Of a stretch of 64,000 bases of DNA, positions 1 through 26,508 are shown one piece after another. The stretch is from Pempheris klunzingeri. Its lineage: Eukaryota; Chordata; Actinopteri; Acropomatiformes; Pempheridae. A program made the position numbers and the translations under genes. The stretch is taken from the NCBI RefSeq assembly GCF_042242105.1, contig NC_092016.1, forward strand, positions 16,086,501 through 16,150,500. Direction: 5' to 3'. The notes beneath the pieces are model-generated. The model worked only from the letters and a program-made list of their open reading frames with translations. It did no database searches and was not told where the DNA came from. Position 1 is the first letter of the stretch. The number at the start of each line of letters is the position of its first letter.

Positions 1-1011
1 TGGCAACCATCAATTTAGTCATAGCTTGCTAGTAGATTTTATTAGCGGCAGCTAGCTAATTATGCTAGCGTTGGTTGAAAATGCATTTTTCTGCTGACTG
101 TAAGTCAAGAAGTCATTATTGTTCTGCAGACTTAGTTAATGCTAGTACTACATTGGGAAAGTAGTTAGTTTATGCTTTATTGTTCATATTGACAAACAGT
201 GTTCGTCACTTTTCAGATAAGGACAAATCTATGTGTTGACCCTTATTAAGATAACATGTTTGGCATGGTTTACTGGAATGTAAACTTCCCCAGACTCAAG
301 TAAGAGCAGGACAAAGCCACTAACAATAATTGTAACAAGTAAGCTAGTTATCTGGACATGGTAACATCTGTAGTTTACTTCAGGATGGACAAACACACTG
401 TTCGCTCTTTACACTTCTTCTGCTGCTTCTGTGTTTTTTCTCTTAGAAAGAATTTTTAAAAAAGACACCATTCTCCAAACTCCCTGTATAACTCTCTTAC
501 TACAGCCTCATGCACAAAAAGCAGAGCTGCCGTGCATACTTACAGTAGTAGTGCCTAAAAGTTAACTGTCCACTCAGACAAAATAAGTCAATCCAATATG
601 ATAGCACTGGAGAAACAAAAAGCTCACCAAAGTTTGAGACATCATACTCAGGGCATCATGACATCCAGCCCTCGGCAGAATTAATCCACTGAGCTCCTGT
701 GGTCTACATCTAGTGCTGTGACTGAGGGAGTTAGAGGCTAAAGGTCAAATGGTGTTCACTGGTTTACAGCAGGTGTTATTACAGTTACTTGATATATTTA
801 CCCAACCTGTTCACCTTCTAACCTGCCTCTGTATAGGGTTGGTTATCTAAAAGTTGTACAGTAAACACACACATACACACGCTCATTTCTCAACTGGAAC
901 ACGTACAATAATATTGCCCTGTGGCCCCCCAAACAGGTCCATACCCTAATAAAGGCTACAGACTATGAAAGAAACACAGTGAGGCAGCTCATACACCTCT
1001 GAGCCTCTGAG

Positions 1012-1061
1012 ACACACACACACACAGACACACAGACACACACACACACACACACACACAC
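1012..1061. repeat. (CA)n microsatellite
   Basis: About 50 bp of CA dinucleotides interrupted twice by CAGA. Confidence 0.95.
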
Positions 1062-2016
1062 TAACGCATGCAGGGGCTGTGCCTGGTCACAGGTCAGGAG
1101 AGCCTGTAGCTCTCTGTGGTCCAGGAGAGCAGAGCCGCTTGAACCTGTAATATGCTCCTCTCTCCCCTGGTGCCACTTGTTGGGATTTTAGTGCAGGTGA
1201 AATTACACCTGCTCTCTAGTCTGAGACCAGCACTGACACACAAAGACCTCTGAAACTGGGGATTACACGCTCACAAACACACAGACCAGTGAACACATTG
1301 GTAAACATAAGAGAAACTCTCAGATCAGAGTACATGTGTGGGTGTGCATGTGTGAAGTTGCATTTCTACCCCAACATCACTGATCAACAAAACATTTTAT
1401 AGGAGTGCTTCACGCTCCATTAAAACACTGGTACAATTTTGTCAGCATGAGCAGCGAATAGCGCTAACAGATTAACAGCCCTGCTCTCCTTCCACCATGC
1501 ATGAAAAGAATTAAGACCGTGACCTTGCTTCACCACCCAAACACAGACCGCATGGTGTGAAAATAAAGTAAAACAGTGATGTATTCACTTCTTATTCGAA
1601 AGATCAATCTCACGTAACAAAGTTGTGTAAGATTAGGGTACATTAGGCTGCTAATACAGTTCTGTAGGCCTATAATCATTTGCCAATGTGTAGGCTTAAT
1701 CACTGGTTAGATGGGGGGGCCGTTTCATCATCGAAATGTTCAACTAAAATGAACACAACATCTAGCCTACTCTGCAAGTCAAATGTGAGCTGAGAGATAA
1801 TCATTGATATGGGGCAGGAGAGAATGAAACTAATAAAAAGGCAGTGTATCAAAGTATCGCAGTTAAGCATTAGTCACGTGAGGGCAACTACGCCACGACT
1901 CTGGTGTTCTCTAAATGAATCCCCCTCGTCCCATGCTTGATTTATGGACCTGTAAAAACACACGTTGTTTTTAATCTACTGCTGCCTGAATCTGCCCCTC
2001 TAATGAAATGTGGATC

Positions 2017-2074
2017 TGTGTGTGTGTGTGCATCTGTGTGTATGTCCAAGGGTGTGTGTGTGTGTGTGTGTGTT
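2017..2074. repeat. (GT)n microsatellite, two blocks
   Basis: Two GT runs (about 2017-2030 and 2052-2074) separated by a short interrupted spacer. Confidence 0.9.
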
Positions 2075-4088
2075 TGATAATGATGTATGGGCTGAGGTCT
2101 GATTCTTTGAGCATGAATTTTCTCTCTGATAAATATGCATTCAGTTACACAGACTGATTAAGCTGTAAACCAGTGTTAACACTGTGTCAAAGCACATACA
2201 AACACATACATATACATACTTAAATGGGCACACACACTTTCTCTCACACAACAACACACATACGAGCACACGACTTCCCAGAAAATAATGATAGCGGTGC
2301 CTGGGGCAGGATTGTTTGGAGGCCTGGAGCAGTTCACTGATATCAATTCCATGAGACCTGACTGTAGAGGATGTCCTATAAACACAAGACAAGGCTCAGA
2401 GTCACAGCCATATCAGCCTGTAACGCCTAAGAGTTACAGAGTCACAAATGATTTGCAAGTTCTGCACCAAAATTGGATATATTGTTGGGGAAGTAAAAAT
2501 ATGTGGCAAAAATTAAAGCTTGCCATGTGCTAACTGCTTTTAAAGGTTTTCCATTTTGTTTAAACACTAAGACAAAGCATCATCACAGTTCTTTCACTAT
2601 AAAGAGCTTTGCGGCTGTTAATCTTGATCGGGCTTACATTGAAATACGTGACTTACAGTGTCAGAATAGTCGGACGTCTCGGCTGTTGACTTGTTGTGAC
2701 GCACTTGTCTGTTCATTAGCGGACAATCCCTCTGTCCTTCACAGCAAACACAAACTGACAACACAGCACATGCGTGCACACTCCTCTCCTCTTGGTTTTT
2801 TTCCCTCCTTTCTCATATGTGAAACTCGATCAGACATGGACATGTAGGGCACCTATAATGCATGCACGTGCATACACGCACACATACATACTCATTAAGT
2901 TCCCATCTCATGTCTGAATATGCTCTTGGTTGGTTATCAAAGATGACGAGAGACAGCATGAGACAATTTAAATCTCACAGAGACATCAAACACAGAATTA
3001 CATCTAATTAGCCTTTTGCATCTCCTATGAACTTTATCATGGGATCTGAGAGCCTGTGCTCATTTCAAACTGCGCTGAAGATGCTAAAAGAGCTTTGGGT
3101 AATATCGGATAAATGTTATAGCCAGTTGCCAGATGGTTTCTGCATTACCGTGTTTGCTTGTTTGGCAGACATCAACTAAGCCTCAGTCTATTTGGCTGTA
3201 GCTTATTACAATTGGCTCATCTCCTGATTTAAAACATTACAGTGTGTGCTGGACTTGTCTCTCTGTGGTCAGCACTTCTCAGACTTCAATAAAAACATTC
3301 TCTGCTGGCAGAGGGAGAAAGAGGGAGAGAAAGAGTGAAAGAGATCCAAGCAACCTCTCACCTCTCTCATCATAAGAAGCCCTCGTCCCAGGGCTATGAG
3401 CCCTCCTTCAGAGGGGAGAGTGAAAGAGTGAAGGATGAGAGTCTGTCAGGTTCAAACAACAAAGAGGTGCTGCCTTACACATCCTTCCTCAGCCTGTCCC
3501 CTTCAGTGGCAGTGACATCATTTAAATCATTTAAATCCTCCCCAACATGACCTATGGCAAGTGACCCGTCATTCTAACGCTCACACCTCCATGTGAGACG
3601 ACTGCTGAACTGCTTATTTAGCAGAAAATACCACCCGGCTAACTATGTGATTTATTCAAAATTATTCCTCCACGGTGCTCCTTCACACAGAGCATTTGCC
3701 CATAGTTCACTGTGGTCCAGGCAATTAGGAGCAGGCCACACCTCTTCAGGAGACAGAGCACCTGGCTATAGCAGACAGACATAAGGAGGAGGAGAGCTGA
3801 GCAGCGCACAGCTTTTCACGGCGGGCTGGAATAACTAAGCAGAGCAGTGAGGAAGAGTGAGGGAGTGAGGAATGCAAGCCAGGCACTTTAGGATTCATTT
3901 AGGTTCCCCATCTCCCTGGTCACTTTATTAGCAGTCTGGGAAGAGTGATGCATGTCCCAAAGCTATGCAAAATGCATAATCAAGCATTTAAATACACACC
4001 ATGTGAATGGCCAATGTGCATGCACGTGCACATATGTGTGCACACATACTGTACTTGTGGAGTGTAATACACAGATGCGCAATTGTAC

Positions 4089-4110
4089 ATACACACACAC
4101 ACACACATAC
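4089..4110. repeat. (CA)n microsatellite
   Basis: Short uninterrupted AC/CA run of about 20 bp in WWOX intron 5. Confidence 0.9.
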
Positions 4111-5550
4111 AAAATGCTTACTACTGTAAAACCTCAAGGTATTACTCTTACGTACTCTTACACGTTTACACTAACAGTCTATACTGCACAAAGCCTCCTT
4201 TAGTATTCCCACATGCTGCATTGTAACCGTCACCTGTGTAACGTAAAGAAATCCTCAGTGGTATATTACAGTAAATCCTATTGTAGCTGCCGAGCTCTGT
4301 GTGGTCGCTTGTTGGAGGAATCAGAGTTGGATAAATTTGAGGAAAAGGGGGTTCCTCATCAAATTTACATATCGCAATTCCACCCTCATTCCATCCATCC
4401 TTTCTGCTCTCTTCAGCGCCAAGCTGATGTAGACCCTAGTTTGGGGACTTTTTATTCCCAGTTTACAGACAGAACGCAGGTAAGAAAGACACAAATAAAT
4501 AAGCACATAAAGAGAGATGAGAAGGTCTCCCTGGAGAGGCGGACACATGCTACTAATATGCAAGGAAACAGACCGATTTGCACGACGCCTCGTCCTGGAA
4601 ATAAGGGAGAGCCGCCGCTCCCGCAATGATTCAGTGGATGCACCTGAGATTGGAGGAGAGGATTGGGAAAGAAGGGAGAGGGGGAAGTGCAGGTATAATG
4701 TTTGTATAGTCTGGGGACAATCTGAAAAGGGGCTCTGGGGCTGCTTAAGTACAAGCTTCAACATCACCAACAACAATCTCCACTGGATTTATATGAGCTT
4801 TAACAGTGGTGTGTCAGCATAACCACATGCAAAAAAAATAAATACTTTTTCCTATGCTTTTTAATGACAGAAAGTAAACCATGTGAGACGTCCTAAAACA
4901 CCATAAAAACATATGTATGTTTTAATTAAAGCAATTGAGAGAAATGGGTGTTTTAGTATTAGTTGCTGTCTTGTTTTTATGTCAGGATTGCAGAAAAATA
5001 AGCTTGTAACAACATGATGTTGAAACATTTTGGGCAGTTGTGAAATCAAATCAGGAAAAGAATTATAAGGAAAAACAAGCTCACGTTTCAAATCCTGCAA
5101 TATATAAGGCCTAAAAATGACAAACTGTGATCTACAGGGCTCTCTGGCAGCAGAGAGGAGTGTTACAGACCTGCTCACTGACCTGGGAAATGGGCTGCAA
5201 TGTCCTTAATCATTTTGGAAAAGAAAAGAAGAGGAAAGAAGTGGTACGGGGTAAAAGGGTGAACGGAGGGGGACAAAAGTCTTTTGAGGCCTTTCATTGA
5301 AAGATAAAAAAAAAAAAAGGAAGAGCCAGAGAGCGAGGGAAGGGAGAGGAAGAGTGACTAAAAGAGCAGCATCCTGAGGCCCTGGAGTGGGCTGCAACTG
5401 ACCGGGTCAGCATTTCACATGTGTCACTTCCTGTTGGCCTCAACGGGAGGAGCGTGGCATGGCATGGTGGCCAGCGGGGCACAGGGCCTGTCAGACTGAC
5501 GCAGGAGGTTATGCACCGGGCAAACAGGCAAATGCAGGCACATATGCATC

Positions 5551-5554
<4 letters not shown>

Positions 5555-5589
<35 letters not shown>
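5555..5589. repeat. (CA)n microsatellite
   Basis: Pure CA run of about 17 units; its reverse strand produces a Cys-Val-Cys-Val chance frame. Confidence 0.95.
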
Positions 5590-5592
<3 letters not shown>

Positions 5593-6426
5593 CCACTTTT
5601 CCTATGCAAACAAGTGTGATTCAGGTTAAAGGTAGAGTGAGGGTGACGCAGAAAGGGGTCTGAATGCATGCATTTGTCTGTATGAATACAACATCATGCC
5701 AGAAAATAGTTTTCTATATGATAAGTGGGACTTTACCACCTCATACTGCTGTATGTAGGCCATGACGCATAAACATGTGACGCTCTCATTATAAATCATA
5801 GGCTAAGAGCAGGGAAAAAGCAGTGTGAATCGGCAAGACTGTGTATCTGGAAGATATGGGAACACAAGTTTATGTACCAACATCCTCAAGAAGAAACTGC
5901 CTTCTTTCCACGTGTCTTTTAAGACCCTTTCCACCTCTGCCTTGTAAAAATGCAGTCATTTCACCTGAAATAGCAGCTGCTGGTGAGGAGCAATGTGTCT
6001 CATTGATTCTGATGTTACCTTATCCTACCACAAGAAACAGAGTATCTGCAGTACATGGGATCTATCAATCCATCCATCTATCTATAGATCTAAGGCTTGA
6101 ATCTGATAGAACTGGAGCAGGTAGAGGTTTGTGGCAGAGGCTATGAGTGTATTCTTTGTCTGATTTTAATATGTAGCAGAAGAACTGTCTGTCTATCAGG
6201 CGGTGTGTCTGCCTGTATGAGTGACCACTGCTTATCGGCTCTCAGTCCGCCTGTCTCGCTCTGCCTCTCTGGCCTGTGTTAATGTTGCTGTTTGACATTG
6301 CAAGCAGCAGGCTTTTTTCTCCCAGCAGCCTCAGTGGACACTGAGCTTTAGCCTAATTGGTTCCAGAGCAGACCCTGACAGAACTCTCCTCAGCGGCACA
6401 CAGCCATATTAATACCCCCTACCACA

Positions 6427-6492
6427 AACATACATACACACACACATACACATACATACACACACACGCACACACACACACACACGCACACA
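6427..6492. repeat. Compound CA / CATA microsatellite
   Basis: About 66 bp of CA units interspersed with CATA and CACG, so an old, interrupted microsatellite. Confidence 0.9.
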
Positions 6493-6651
6493 ACAAAAAC
6501 AAGCACAGCAATCAGTGACTAGCTCGCTAATTAACGTCCTTACAAAGCATCTCATTAGCATGTGTTGTAAAGAGGGGCAGTGGGGGAAATAAGCATTTTG
6601 GATTTAAAAAAAGGAAAGAAATTACCAAAAAAAAAAAGACCATGCTGCACA

Positions 6652-6676
6652 TGTGTGTGTGTGTGTGTGTGTGTGT
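6652..6676. repeat. (GT)n microsatellite
   Basis: About 12 TG units in WWOX intron 5. Confidence 0.95.
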
Positions 6677-9521
6677 TGTATTCTACTCAGGGGCCAAGGG
6701 CCTTGGTATCTCAGGGGAGTCCATTACAGCTCTCTGAGGGAGACATTGGAGTCAAAGATAAGCAGAATTTTAAAGGCAATCAGGATAAAATAAATCTCTG
6801 GCACGCATTAAACACTTTGGTTGTTAACCAGCAACTTAACCTGCCTGTACTGTGAGCGGAATAGGAGATGGATAGGTAAGGGGCTGTGGCAAAATAGCGT
6901 GCAGTCAAGTCATGAGGCAGAGCCCAAGAGCTGCAGAGCAGAAAAATTTGCACAGTAGATATACTGTATGACAATAGTAAGATGCAAAATTTATTATGAT
7001 CTAAAAACCTAAATTTATTAGTGAACATCAATCAAAAGATTTTGGCTCCTTCATCTACCTGCTATTTGGTGCAAATCTGTTACTGCGCTTCACTCTCAGC
7101 ATTTTTTCTCTTTCTCTATCTGTCCCTCTCCCAGCACCCATCTGCTGCTTAATCCCCTCCTGGTTTTACTGTGGCTTCATCACAGCCAGTAAAAACAGCC
7201 CCCTTTGAACCCTATAAAGGCAACCAGCATCAGGCTTATTGTAAAACACAATCATAAGGTAAATGTTTATCCCCTCTCCGCCACTCTAAACTCCCCTAAT
7301 GAGCCTGCTGGAGGGGATTCACCTCACAGCTCGACCAGAGGCAGAGAAAACGACTCATGCTGCTCAGATTAGGCCTGTGGTGGAGATGCAGCTAAGGTCC
7401 CATCATGAAAACAGCGTATAACATAAACACAGCAAGAAACTAATTTAATAATAAAAGGTCTGCAAAAACACGCATAGACACAGTAATATAATCTCTAAAG
7501 TGCCACACAAGCTCGACAATGCCAAGCAAGAATGTGTATAGAGCGTAGAAACGAATACTTTCATATTTATTAAAGATTAAGTAGATGTACAATTTCCAGG
7601 AATCTTCTTCTATTGTATTGCATTGTTCTGTTTAAACTGTAGTTGTTCCTGGCAGAGCACAGTGTTATTGGCTGGGAAGGATAAGTCCTCTGACCCTGCT
7701 CTTCCTAACAGCCAGTGGCTGTTCTGACCTGCCCATTATCCATCGGTGACCCCACCATTATACCCACTGCCAGTACACGGCGCTACGCTGATCACCACCG
7801 CCCTGCGCTGCGGATGAGCCATCACTCTCACCTCTGAACAGCAACGCTGGCCCACACAGCCAGAGACACACAGAGAGAGTTAGAGAAGGAGAAAGTTCAG
7901 AGTAATAGTAAGCAGGTAGTTAGAGGTCAGAGGTCCTGTGCAATCGGGACAGCAGCTCCACTCCTGGCAACCAGAGCGGAACTCTGAGAGGGACCTGGAA
8001 GTAGATATGATGACCTTTTGTACAGAGGACCCCAAAATATACCCTCTTATCAAAATGACCTTAACGCAGGAGCATGGGAAGGCAAGCAGAGTCCATCCAT
8101 CATCTTAAAGATTAATCCTCCTCTCTATTCTTCTCCTGAATCTATTAATAATGTCGCCAGAGGGGAGAATTTGCGGCAAAGATTTATTCTGATATTGTGA
8201 CTTTTATTCATTAGCCTATAACAGGGGGATTCCTCGAGAAGGAAATATAGTGTGAGCTTAGGGAATGCTAATTCACTACTCGTGCTCTATTTGAACTATA
8301 CAGAACTCAATCATTTCATTTGCTGACAATCTGCACATGCCACATGCCACTATAACACAAATAGGGGAGATTGTCATGTAAACTGCAGAGTTCACCAATC
8401 ATTTAATCTTTTTCAAGCAAATCTGAGCACCCTTCATTTGTTAATTCAAAAACATTTAACAATGTCTTGGATAATTCTGTGGCAGGTGTGAAGCTTGAAA
8501 ATCAATTGGCTACAAAATCTGGTACTTGGATCAGAGCTTTTCCTCACTCATTTAGACAAAGCAGCTACATTAATAGATCTGTACACTGGATTTTACACTG
8601 TGGAGCAGCACTGACAGCCCCAGGGGCATACTTCAATTAGAGACTTGGGTGAGTTTAAACACTGCAGATCTACTCTCACTCAAAGGCGTTTGTCTCCCCC
8701 TCTCGCCCTCCCCCTCAGCCTCTCTCCCTTTCTCACTCTCTCTATATCTGCACTGAGCACTCACTCTCCTTCTTCTTCAAGTCCTGCTCCCTGTAATCAA
8801 CCCAGTGCTAATGGCTTATTCTTTCTGCTCCAGCACCCACATTTCACTTGTTTATTTTCCCACACTCGTAAATCTGGGGACGTGTCACAAGCGCAGCGAT
8901 ATTAGAGCAATAATCTCAGGTAATTATCAGATGCCCTCTCTCACTTTCTCTCTCTCTCCCCCCTCCCCCCCCGTAACTCTCTTTCTCACTTTACACAGAG
9001 ACACCCATACAGAAGTTTCTTTACCTTTGTTGGGAAGCGTGCAGGCAGTTTGTGAGAACATACATTTGAATATTAACTTTTTTTTGGGCAACATAAATTG
9101 TGTCACACATTCACATTTGAATTTTCATTCATACTGCCCCAACTCACAAATACGTCTCAGAGAGCTTTACTATCTGAACAACACACAACTCTCTCTATAC
9201 TTGGAGCCTTGATTTTGTTACGGAAAAACTAATCAAAGGTCTAAAAAAGGAAAGAAAGAACTTTAACAGAGGGAAAAATTGAGTGACTGCAGAAAGAGGA
9301 GGGATCCTTCTTCTAGGACGGACAGACATAAGACAGGTCTCATCTATACAGAGTAAAGTATATCTAGGTGAACGTCCGTTACAATTTAAGCACTTACCAA
9401 AAAAGTTCACACAATGCTGTTTAGATATACCACCACCAGGTGAATCTCTGTTACAACATCAATACTTTGCTCGAGTTTCAAGCAAAATTGAAGAGTTCTT
9501 GAAGGTTTGACTGCCACTTAC

Positions 9522-21646
<12,125 letters not shown>

Positions 21647-22269
21647 TCACGTTTTGTTATGTAAACTCGGGTGCTACAAGCACAAAACCACTAAAGAAAG
21701 ATCTGCTATGAAGAATGAATGCAACTGTCAGAGTACAGAATTATCATCGCACTTCCGCAACAACACCGTGACGATAGCCGAAGTGCCTTTTGGGAAATTG
21801 AGGCGTTCAGAGGTTGCCACAGAAAAGTCAGTGTCGAAAGTCATTTTTTAAACTTGCGTTATTATGTTTAGGAGATTATTAATGTCAACTAAAGAGGCCT
21901 AAATATAATAGAAATATAATAGTTTCCTCTTATTATAGTGTTTATCACAGGCCACTTGAACCCATCACCTCTCATTCCAGCACAGTTAAGACATATTAGG
22001 CCTACGTCTATTTTTACACTTAAAAGTCTGTTTTAAATGTGTACTTTATAGTGGGTTTTATGAGCAAAAAGATGAAAAGCATTGGGATTACTATGTGTTC
22101 TTCCATTATCTTAAATATGGCCTGCCATCAGCCTGCACAACCTCAGTCCAGTCACTGCTCACTGCTTTAATCATCAAAGATGGATTTAGGTTAGTCATCA
22201 CAGCAGCACTGCACCCCCACAGACTGCAGCTGTGTATGCTGAGCCATGCTTGTCTGCATTAGTGTCTTT

Positions 22270-23010
22270 TGCCCCTTTTCTACCACATTGTACCAGCTCA
22301 GTGCAACTCAACTCTATTTGCTCTGGCTGGTTTTCCATTGTGGATAGTACCTGGTACTTTCTGTAGTATCACCTCTGTTGGCATCCCAAGCTAGCTGAGA
22401 CAGTATGAAGAGGTGACATGAATACACTGCAGACCACTGATAGGTCAGATAGAATCGTCACAAGAATCATCATTTTCACAGCACAGGACAACATGCACAA
22501 ACCCTTGACTTAGCCGAGCTGCAAAGCGACCACAATTTTTTTATTCACTCGATTTTTAAAAAATGGCAGCCTGCAAAACCACAATCCCTTTGGTATCTTC
22601 TGTTACAAGAGTAAGAGAACAGCATAGCTCCTCTAAGGAATAGGGCAGTGCGTAAGGTGTGTCCATTGCAAGTGTGTGGTTGAGCAAGCGAGAGAAATCA
22701 AGCTGCAGAGAATACTGGTGAATGCAAGCAAAGCATAGGGAAAGGTTAACAGTTAAGTTGTCGGTTTAGGCACAGTGTACATTAGGACTATAGTCTGTAA
22801 ATGAATAAATTGATTCCTGTCTGTTTGTGCCGCATTGACCATAATGTCATGGCAGTTTATGCAGCATTGCTATGACTGCCAGAGAAGACTTCAGCCTGCG
22901 GTGAGGATGTACTTACTATCTGCAGTGTCCAACAACAGTACCTGGTACCAAAAGTAGAATCAGATAAAGTATACTCAAGCTGAGCCATACAATATAGTGG
23001 ACACGTGCCA
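22270..23010. repeat. Putative non-autonomous DNA transposon with imperfect inverted ends
   Basis: The left end ('ccacattgtaccagctcag' ... 'agtacctggtac') is matched imperfectly in reverse complement by the right end ('gtacctggtacc' ... 'gctgagccatacaatata'). The internal words, for example 'tgcagaccactgataggtca', belong to a repeat I recognise from many fish sequences. No transposase frame is present. Class and exact ends are uncertain. Confidence 0.5.
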
Positions 23011-24184
23011 TTTGTGTCAGTTATAACTGTCTGAATCCTCAAAAAAGCTAGCGCCTTGGATATTGAAAAAATAATTGCAAACACTGCTCTCAACTACCAT
23101 ACAATACTACCTCTAAATAAGTAAAAATATTTTTCATACAAATAAATTGAGTTTTCCCTTTCAAATGATTGACTACAAGCTGTTTAAAGATTATAATTAT
23201 TATAATTAAAAATTATAAATGACTGCAAATTAAGTCTAATTTATCTATTTATTCCTACTAGATGTTAATTTAAAATGTAATTAAGATAAGATTTTTTGCA
23301 TGAATATTTCCCACCTGTCAGTTTGCTGACTGCCTGTGTGACCTGACACTGCCCTTCATGGTTGTTCCACATCAGCTCATTGGCTCTTTGGCATGAATAG
23401 TCAGCAGTGTTCCCGTTTTCCAGCTACTTTATCTGCTTATAAACCTGTTTGGTTACCCATTGCAGGTGGTGTTCTGCCTGTCTGCTGAGTTATGCTATTA
23501 AATGCCAATGAGTAGAGCAGAGAGAAAGGGAAGATGAGTAACTTCCCCTTTTAACCACTGGTCTATTTGTTGTCTTTGTGCTTAAACTGTGATGCAAACC
23601 AGCTTTCTTTAAATCTCGTAAAAATCTGATGCCTTTTTGGAGTGTAGTGTGGTTATAAAGCAGAAAGTTGAAGCAACAAGGGCCACATCAGCATCTACAA
23701 AGAAGCTCTATTCAGTCTCTGCTTTATAGCTTGCTACATGCCCCCTCACAAACTACGAGTGGCAGCATTGCTACATAATTAGAGAGTAGCTGCTCTGCAC
23801 ACAAGGCTGCTTTCTTGAGTTCCACTTCTACCACTCCTGTTTGCTAGTGTAGTGACTCAACTACTGCCTTACGTTAGCAGTTTCTGTTATTAGTGTAAAG
23901 GACAGGAAGAGCGGTCTCAATGCTGGAAATTTCATAGCTTTCAAGGTAGCTTGTAATATGAGACACTTGCATGCTGCTCTGACTTTGAACAGACTGCTGA
24001 AACTTGAGGTTATGTCCAACCAGCCAACTGGTTTCATACAGTTGACTACAAAGACTTTTTTTTTCTAGTCTTTTTCAAGATTTTATTTTTTTTGCATTTT
24101 ACTTACACTTCAGTTCCTCCACTTGCAGTTTGCCTTTTTTAGAGAATGTCCAATGATCAAAATGTAGAGCAGCAGTCAAGTTGC

Positions 24185-24490
24185 TGATGCACTGAAGCAT
24201 GAGACTCTTCTGTTATCTAGATGACCTCATCGTGATGGCACAGTCACAAGAATGCATGATGTTTCAGACAGTGCAAATGGTGCAGAGGTTCAGATAATGT
24301 GATTAAGAAGATAAAAACACTCCCACCATCCCAACAAAGCAGTGCTGCACCTAGATTTGGAACAAAACTCCCTCACACTTCAACTAGACTTTTGGAGCTT
24401 AAGTTGACAAGCGTTGCATTGGCAATCTGGGACGCACTGAAGGAAAGGCCATTGATGGCTGCTCATCCAGTCACTGACCATGAGTTTTAA
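24185..24490 (+). pseudogene. Reverse-transcriptase fragment of a retrotransposon (YLDD motif)
   Basis: From 24199 the frame reads MRLFCYLDDLIVMAQSQE, which has the YxDD catalytic motif of reverse transcriptases and the AQS that follows it in DIRS- and gypsy-like elements. The frame stops at about 24297 and further similarity is broken by stops. No terminal repeats, integrase or recombinase were seen nearby. It is a small fossil; the element type (DIRS-like is my guess) is not settled. Confidence 0.5.
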
Positions 24491-25095
24491 GTGTCCTCCA
24501 CATGAGGTGCATACAAAGGTTGGTTTGTGTCTGGGCTTCGACTTGGACCATAAGTGCTGATGCCTTAATATCTCTGTGGTGTCCCGCTGGACTCAGTAGC
24601 TCTTAAAAAACCTAGTGTGGCGAAGCCTGACCAGAGTGGCTATAGGTGGTAACAAGCAGACCTGAGAAACTTTATCCAGGTATAACAAAAGGTGTTTTAT
24701 TTACAAAAAAGTGGGAACATGCTACACTTTTCGCCAACAGTATGTTGCAACAATCAGCTAACTTGGGTAAACTACAGCTAATTGAGCAAAAGTCATAGTA
24801 ACATAACTAATATCAATCTGACAGACCTCTCCATTAGCAGAGTCAAGATTGGCTGTACCATCTCTGTAGGTATATCAGTACCTCTCCTGAAAACAGGTAA
24901 GTGATTAAAGTGATTGAAGTTATTAATTCTTACTAACCTCCAGGTAGAAACTATGGACCGACCATACAAAAACAGATCACAGTCAACATTAATAACTTAC
25001 TTAACCCAACCCGTGACTGGCAGCCAACTCTAACATGTCATTGGGTTGGTCAGGTGTATTTGAGGCCAGAGTCTGCACAGTAGTGATCGTGACTA

Positions 25096-25510
25096 TGTTT
25101 ACATGTACAAAATATTCTGGTATTTGCCCTTATTCTGAAAAAGACTATGTTGCTACTAATGTGTTGACATGGCAATTGAAAATGAATATTCCACTAATAC
25201 TCCACACAGCCTCTTTCTTTTATTCCTTTAACCCCTTTCTTGAAAAGTTGGCATTGTGATATTTGCTCAAATCCAAAAGCATGTCGATATCCAGGTCTTT
25301 CAAAATGTTTTGAACATATTTTAGGTGTGTTTCTCCTTCTGATAAGAAATGTGGGCTTTTCTTTTGGACATGCAGCTCCACCCCAGCCTTGCAAACTATT
25401 GGCTAGTTGCAGTGTTAACAACGCACAGAGCTGATCATAATCAGGCAAGAGGCCAACCCCTATTGAGATGCATTTTCTGAATGTGATGTATACATGTCCA
25501 AAAATACCCC
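25096..25510. repeat. Putative MITE-like interspersed repeat
   Basis: The left end reads 'gtttacatgtacaaaatatt' and the right end near 25485-25510 contains 'gtatacatgtccaaaaata', which looks like a decayed inverted terminus. Internal words ('gcccttattctgaaaaa', 'gttgacatggcaatt') recur in fish genomes in my recollection. There is no protein. Confidence 0.45.
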
Positions 25511-25899
25511 AAAAACCCTAGCAATATTGATTTATTCCACATGTGTTTATTGGAAAAAACATGTGTTTATTTACTTTATTTTCCGCGTGGTTTTCAGGTG
25601 TACATCCACAATTAAAACTCAGTAATGACATACAGTCATACCACTATGACCAAGACAGTAAAGGATACAGTAAAAGCAATAGAAAGTAAACACCTACAAC
25701 TTTGTTAGCCTCCTAACACTGACCTAACACTTGCTCATGGGTCTATCTCTAAATTCTGCTCTACAGGTAGAGTCCAAAGTAAATAAAGACTAAAAAACTA
25801 GAAAATAGTAGAAAATGGTTCTAGCTGTGCTTCCGTCCTAGCCTAGCCTGCCCAGTTCATCCTAGCATAGCTAAAGAAATGTCTGAAATAATTCACGCA

Positions 25900-26160
25900 T
25901 TCACCGCTCCCTACACACTATCTAGGTATATCTATTTAGAGGACTATATAGTGAGCTCATCTGCAAAATGATAAAAATGCTTTCGGACACCACTTGGGAC
26001 ATTATCTCTGTGCCATTAATTAGACTACATCTGTCTCCTTTCAGCGCAATACCATATAGTGCTTAGTTAGTGACCATCGGTTGTTTCCACGATGCATTGT
26101 GGGATAGTTTGAGTCCACTATATAGAGTATAATAATTCTCACTATAGAGGCAGACAGCAT
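25900..26160. repeat. Degenerate interspersed repeat
   Basis: Contains 'cactatctaggta', 'gactatatagtgag', 'gatgcattgtgggata' and 'ccactatatagag', a word pattern shared with a dispersed fish repeat and partly with 12545-12745. Ends are approximate. Confidence 0.45.
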
Positions 26161-26508
26161 TACCAAATGGTGAACTGACTACATAGACCCCTACACCACA
26201 GTGAGCGATGAGTGACTTCAGACACAGCCACAAGTCTGTTATGTATTACTCTATTAAAGAGTGAAGTCATTGAAAAGGATGGTTTCCACCTAATGGTCAA
26301 CATCATCAGAATTATGACTGCATAATGTTGGAATTTCAAATTGGAAAATCTAAACATTTTCCCAAAAGTGATTCAACTTGGTGTCACATCTACCCAGGGT
26401 GAAAATGATAAAATCAACACTGGCATCATTTCATAAATCAAAAATACAGGTGACCCACAATAATAATAACAAACCATGACTTTGGTGGTTGGAGGTCCAC
26501 TGCGCCAC

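Larger units (their letters stand above)
1..9521 (-). other. wwox: WWOX intron 5 (part), no coding exon seen
   Basis: I found no match here to WWOX exons 6-9 and no other convincing protein in either strand. The stretch is AT-rich with several CA/GT microsatellites listed separately. Open frames at 4213-4629, 8645-9212 and similar places show low-complexity Ser/Leu/Pro/His composition and no splice-supported extension, so I treat them as chance. This fits an intron continuing past the left edge. Confidence 0.75.

Noticed and set aside
4213..4822. Overlapping open frames of 100-151 codons on both strands
   Set aside because: They overlap each other, have no domain, no splice support and ordinary intron composition; chance frames in WWOX intron 5.
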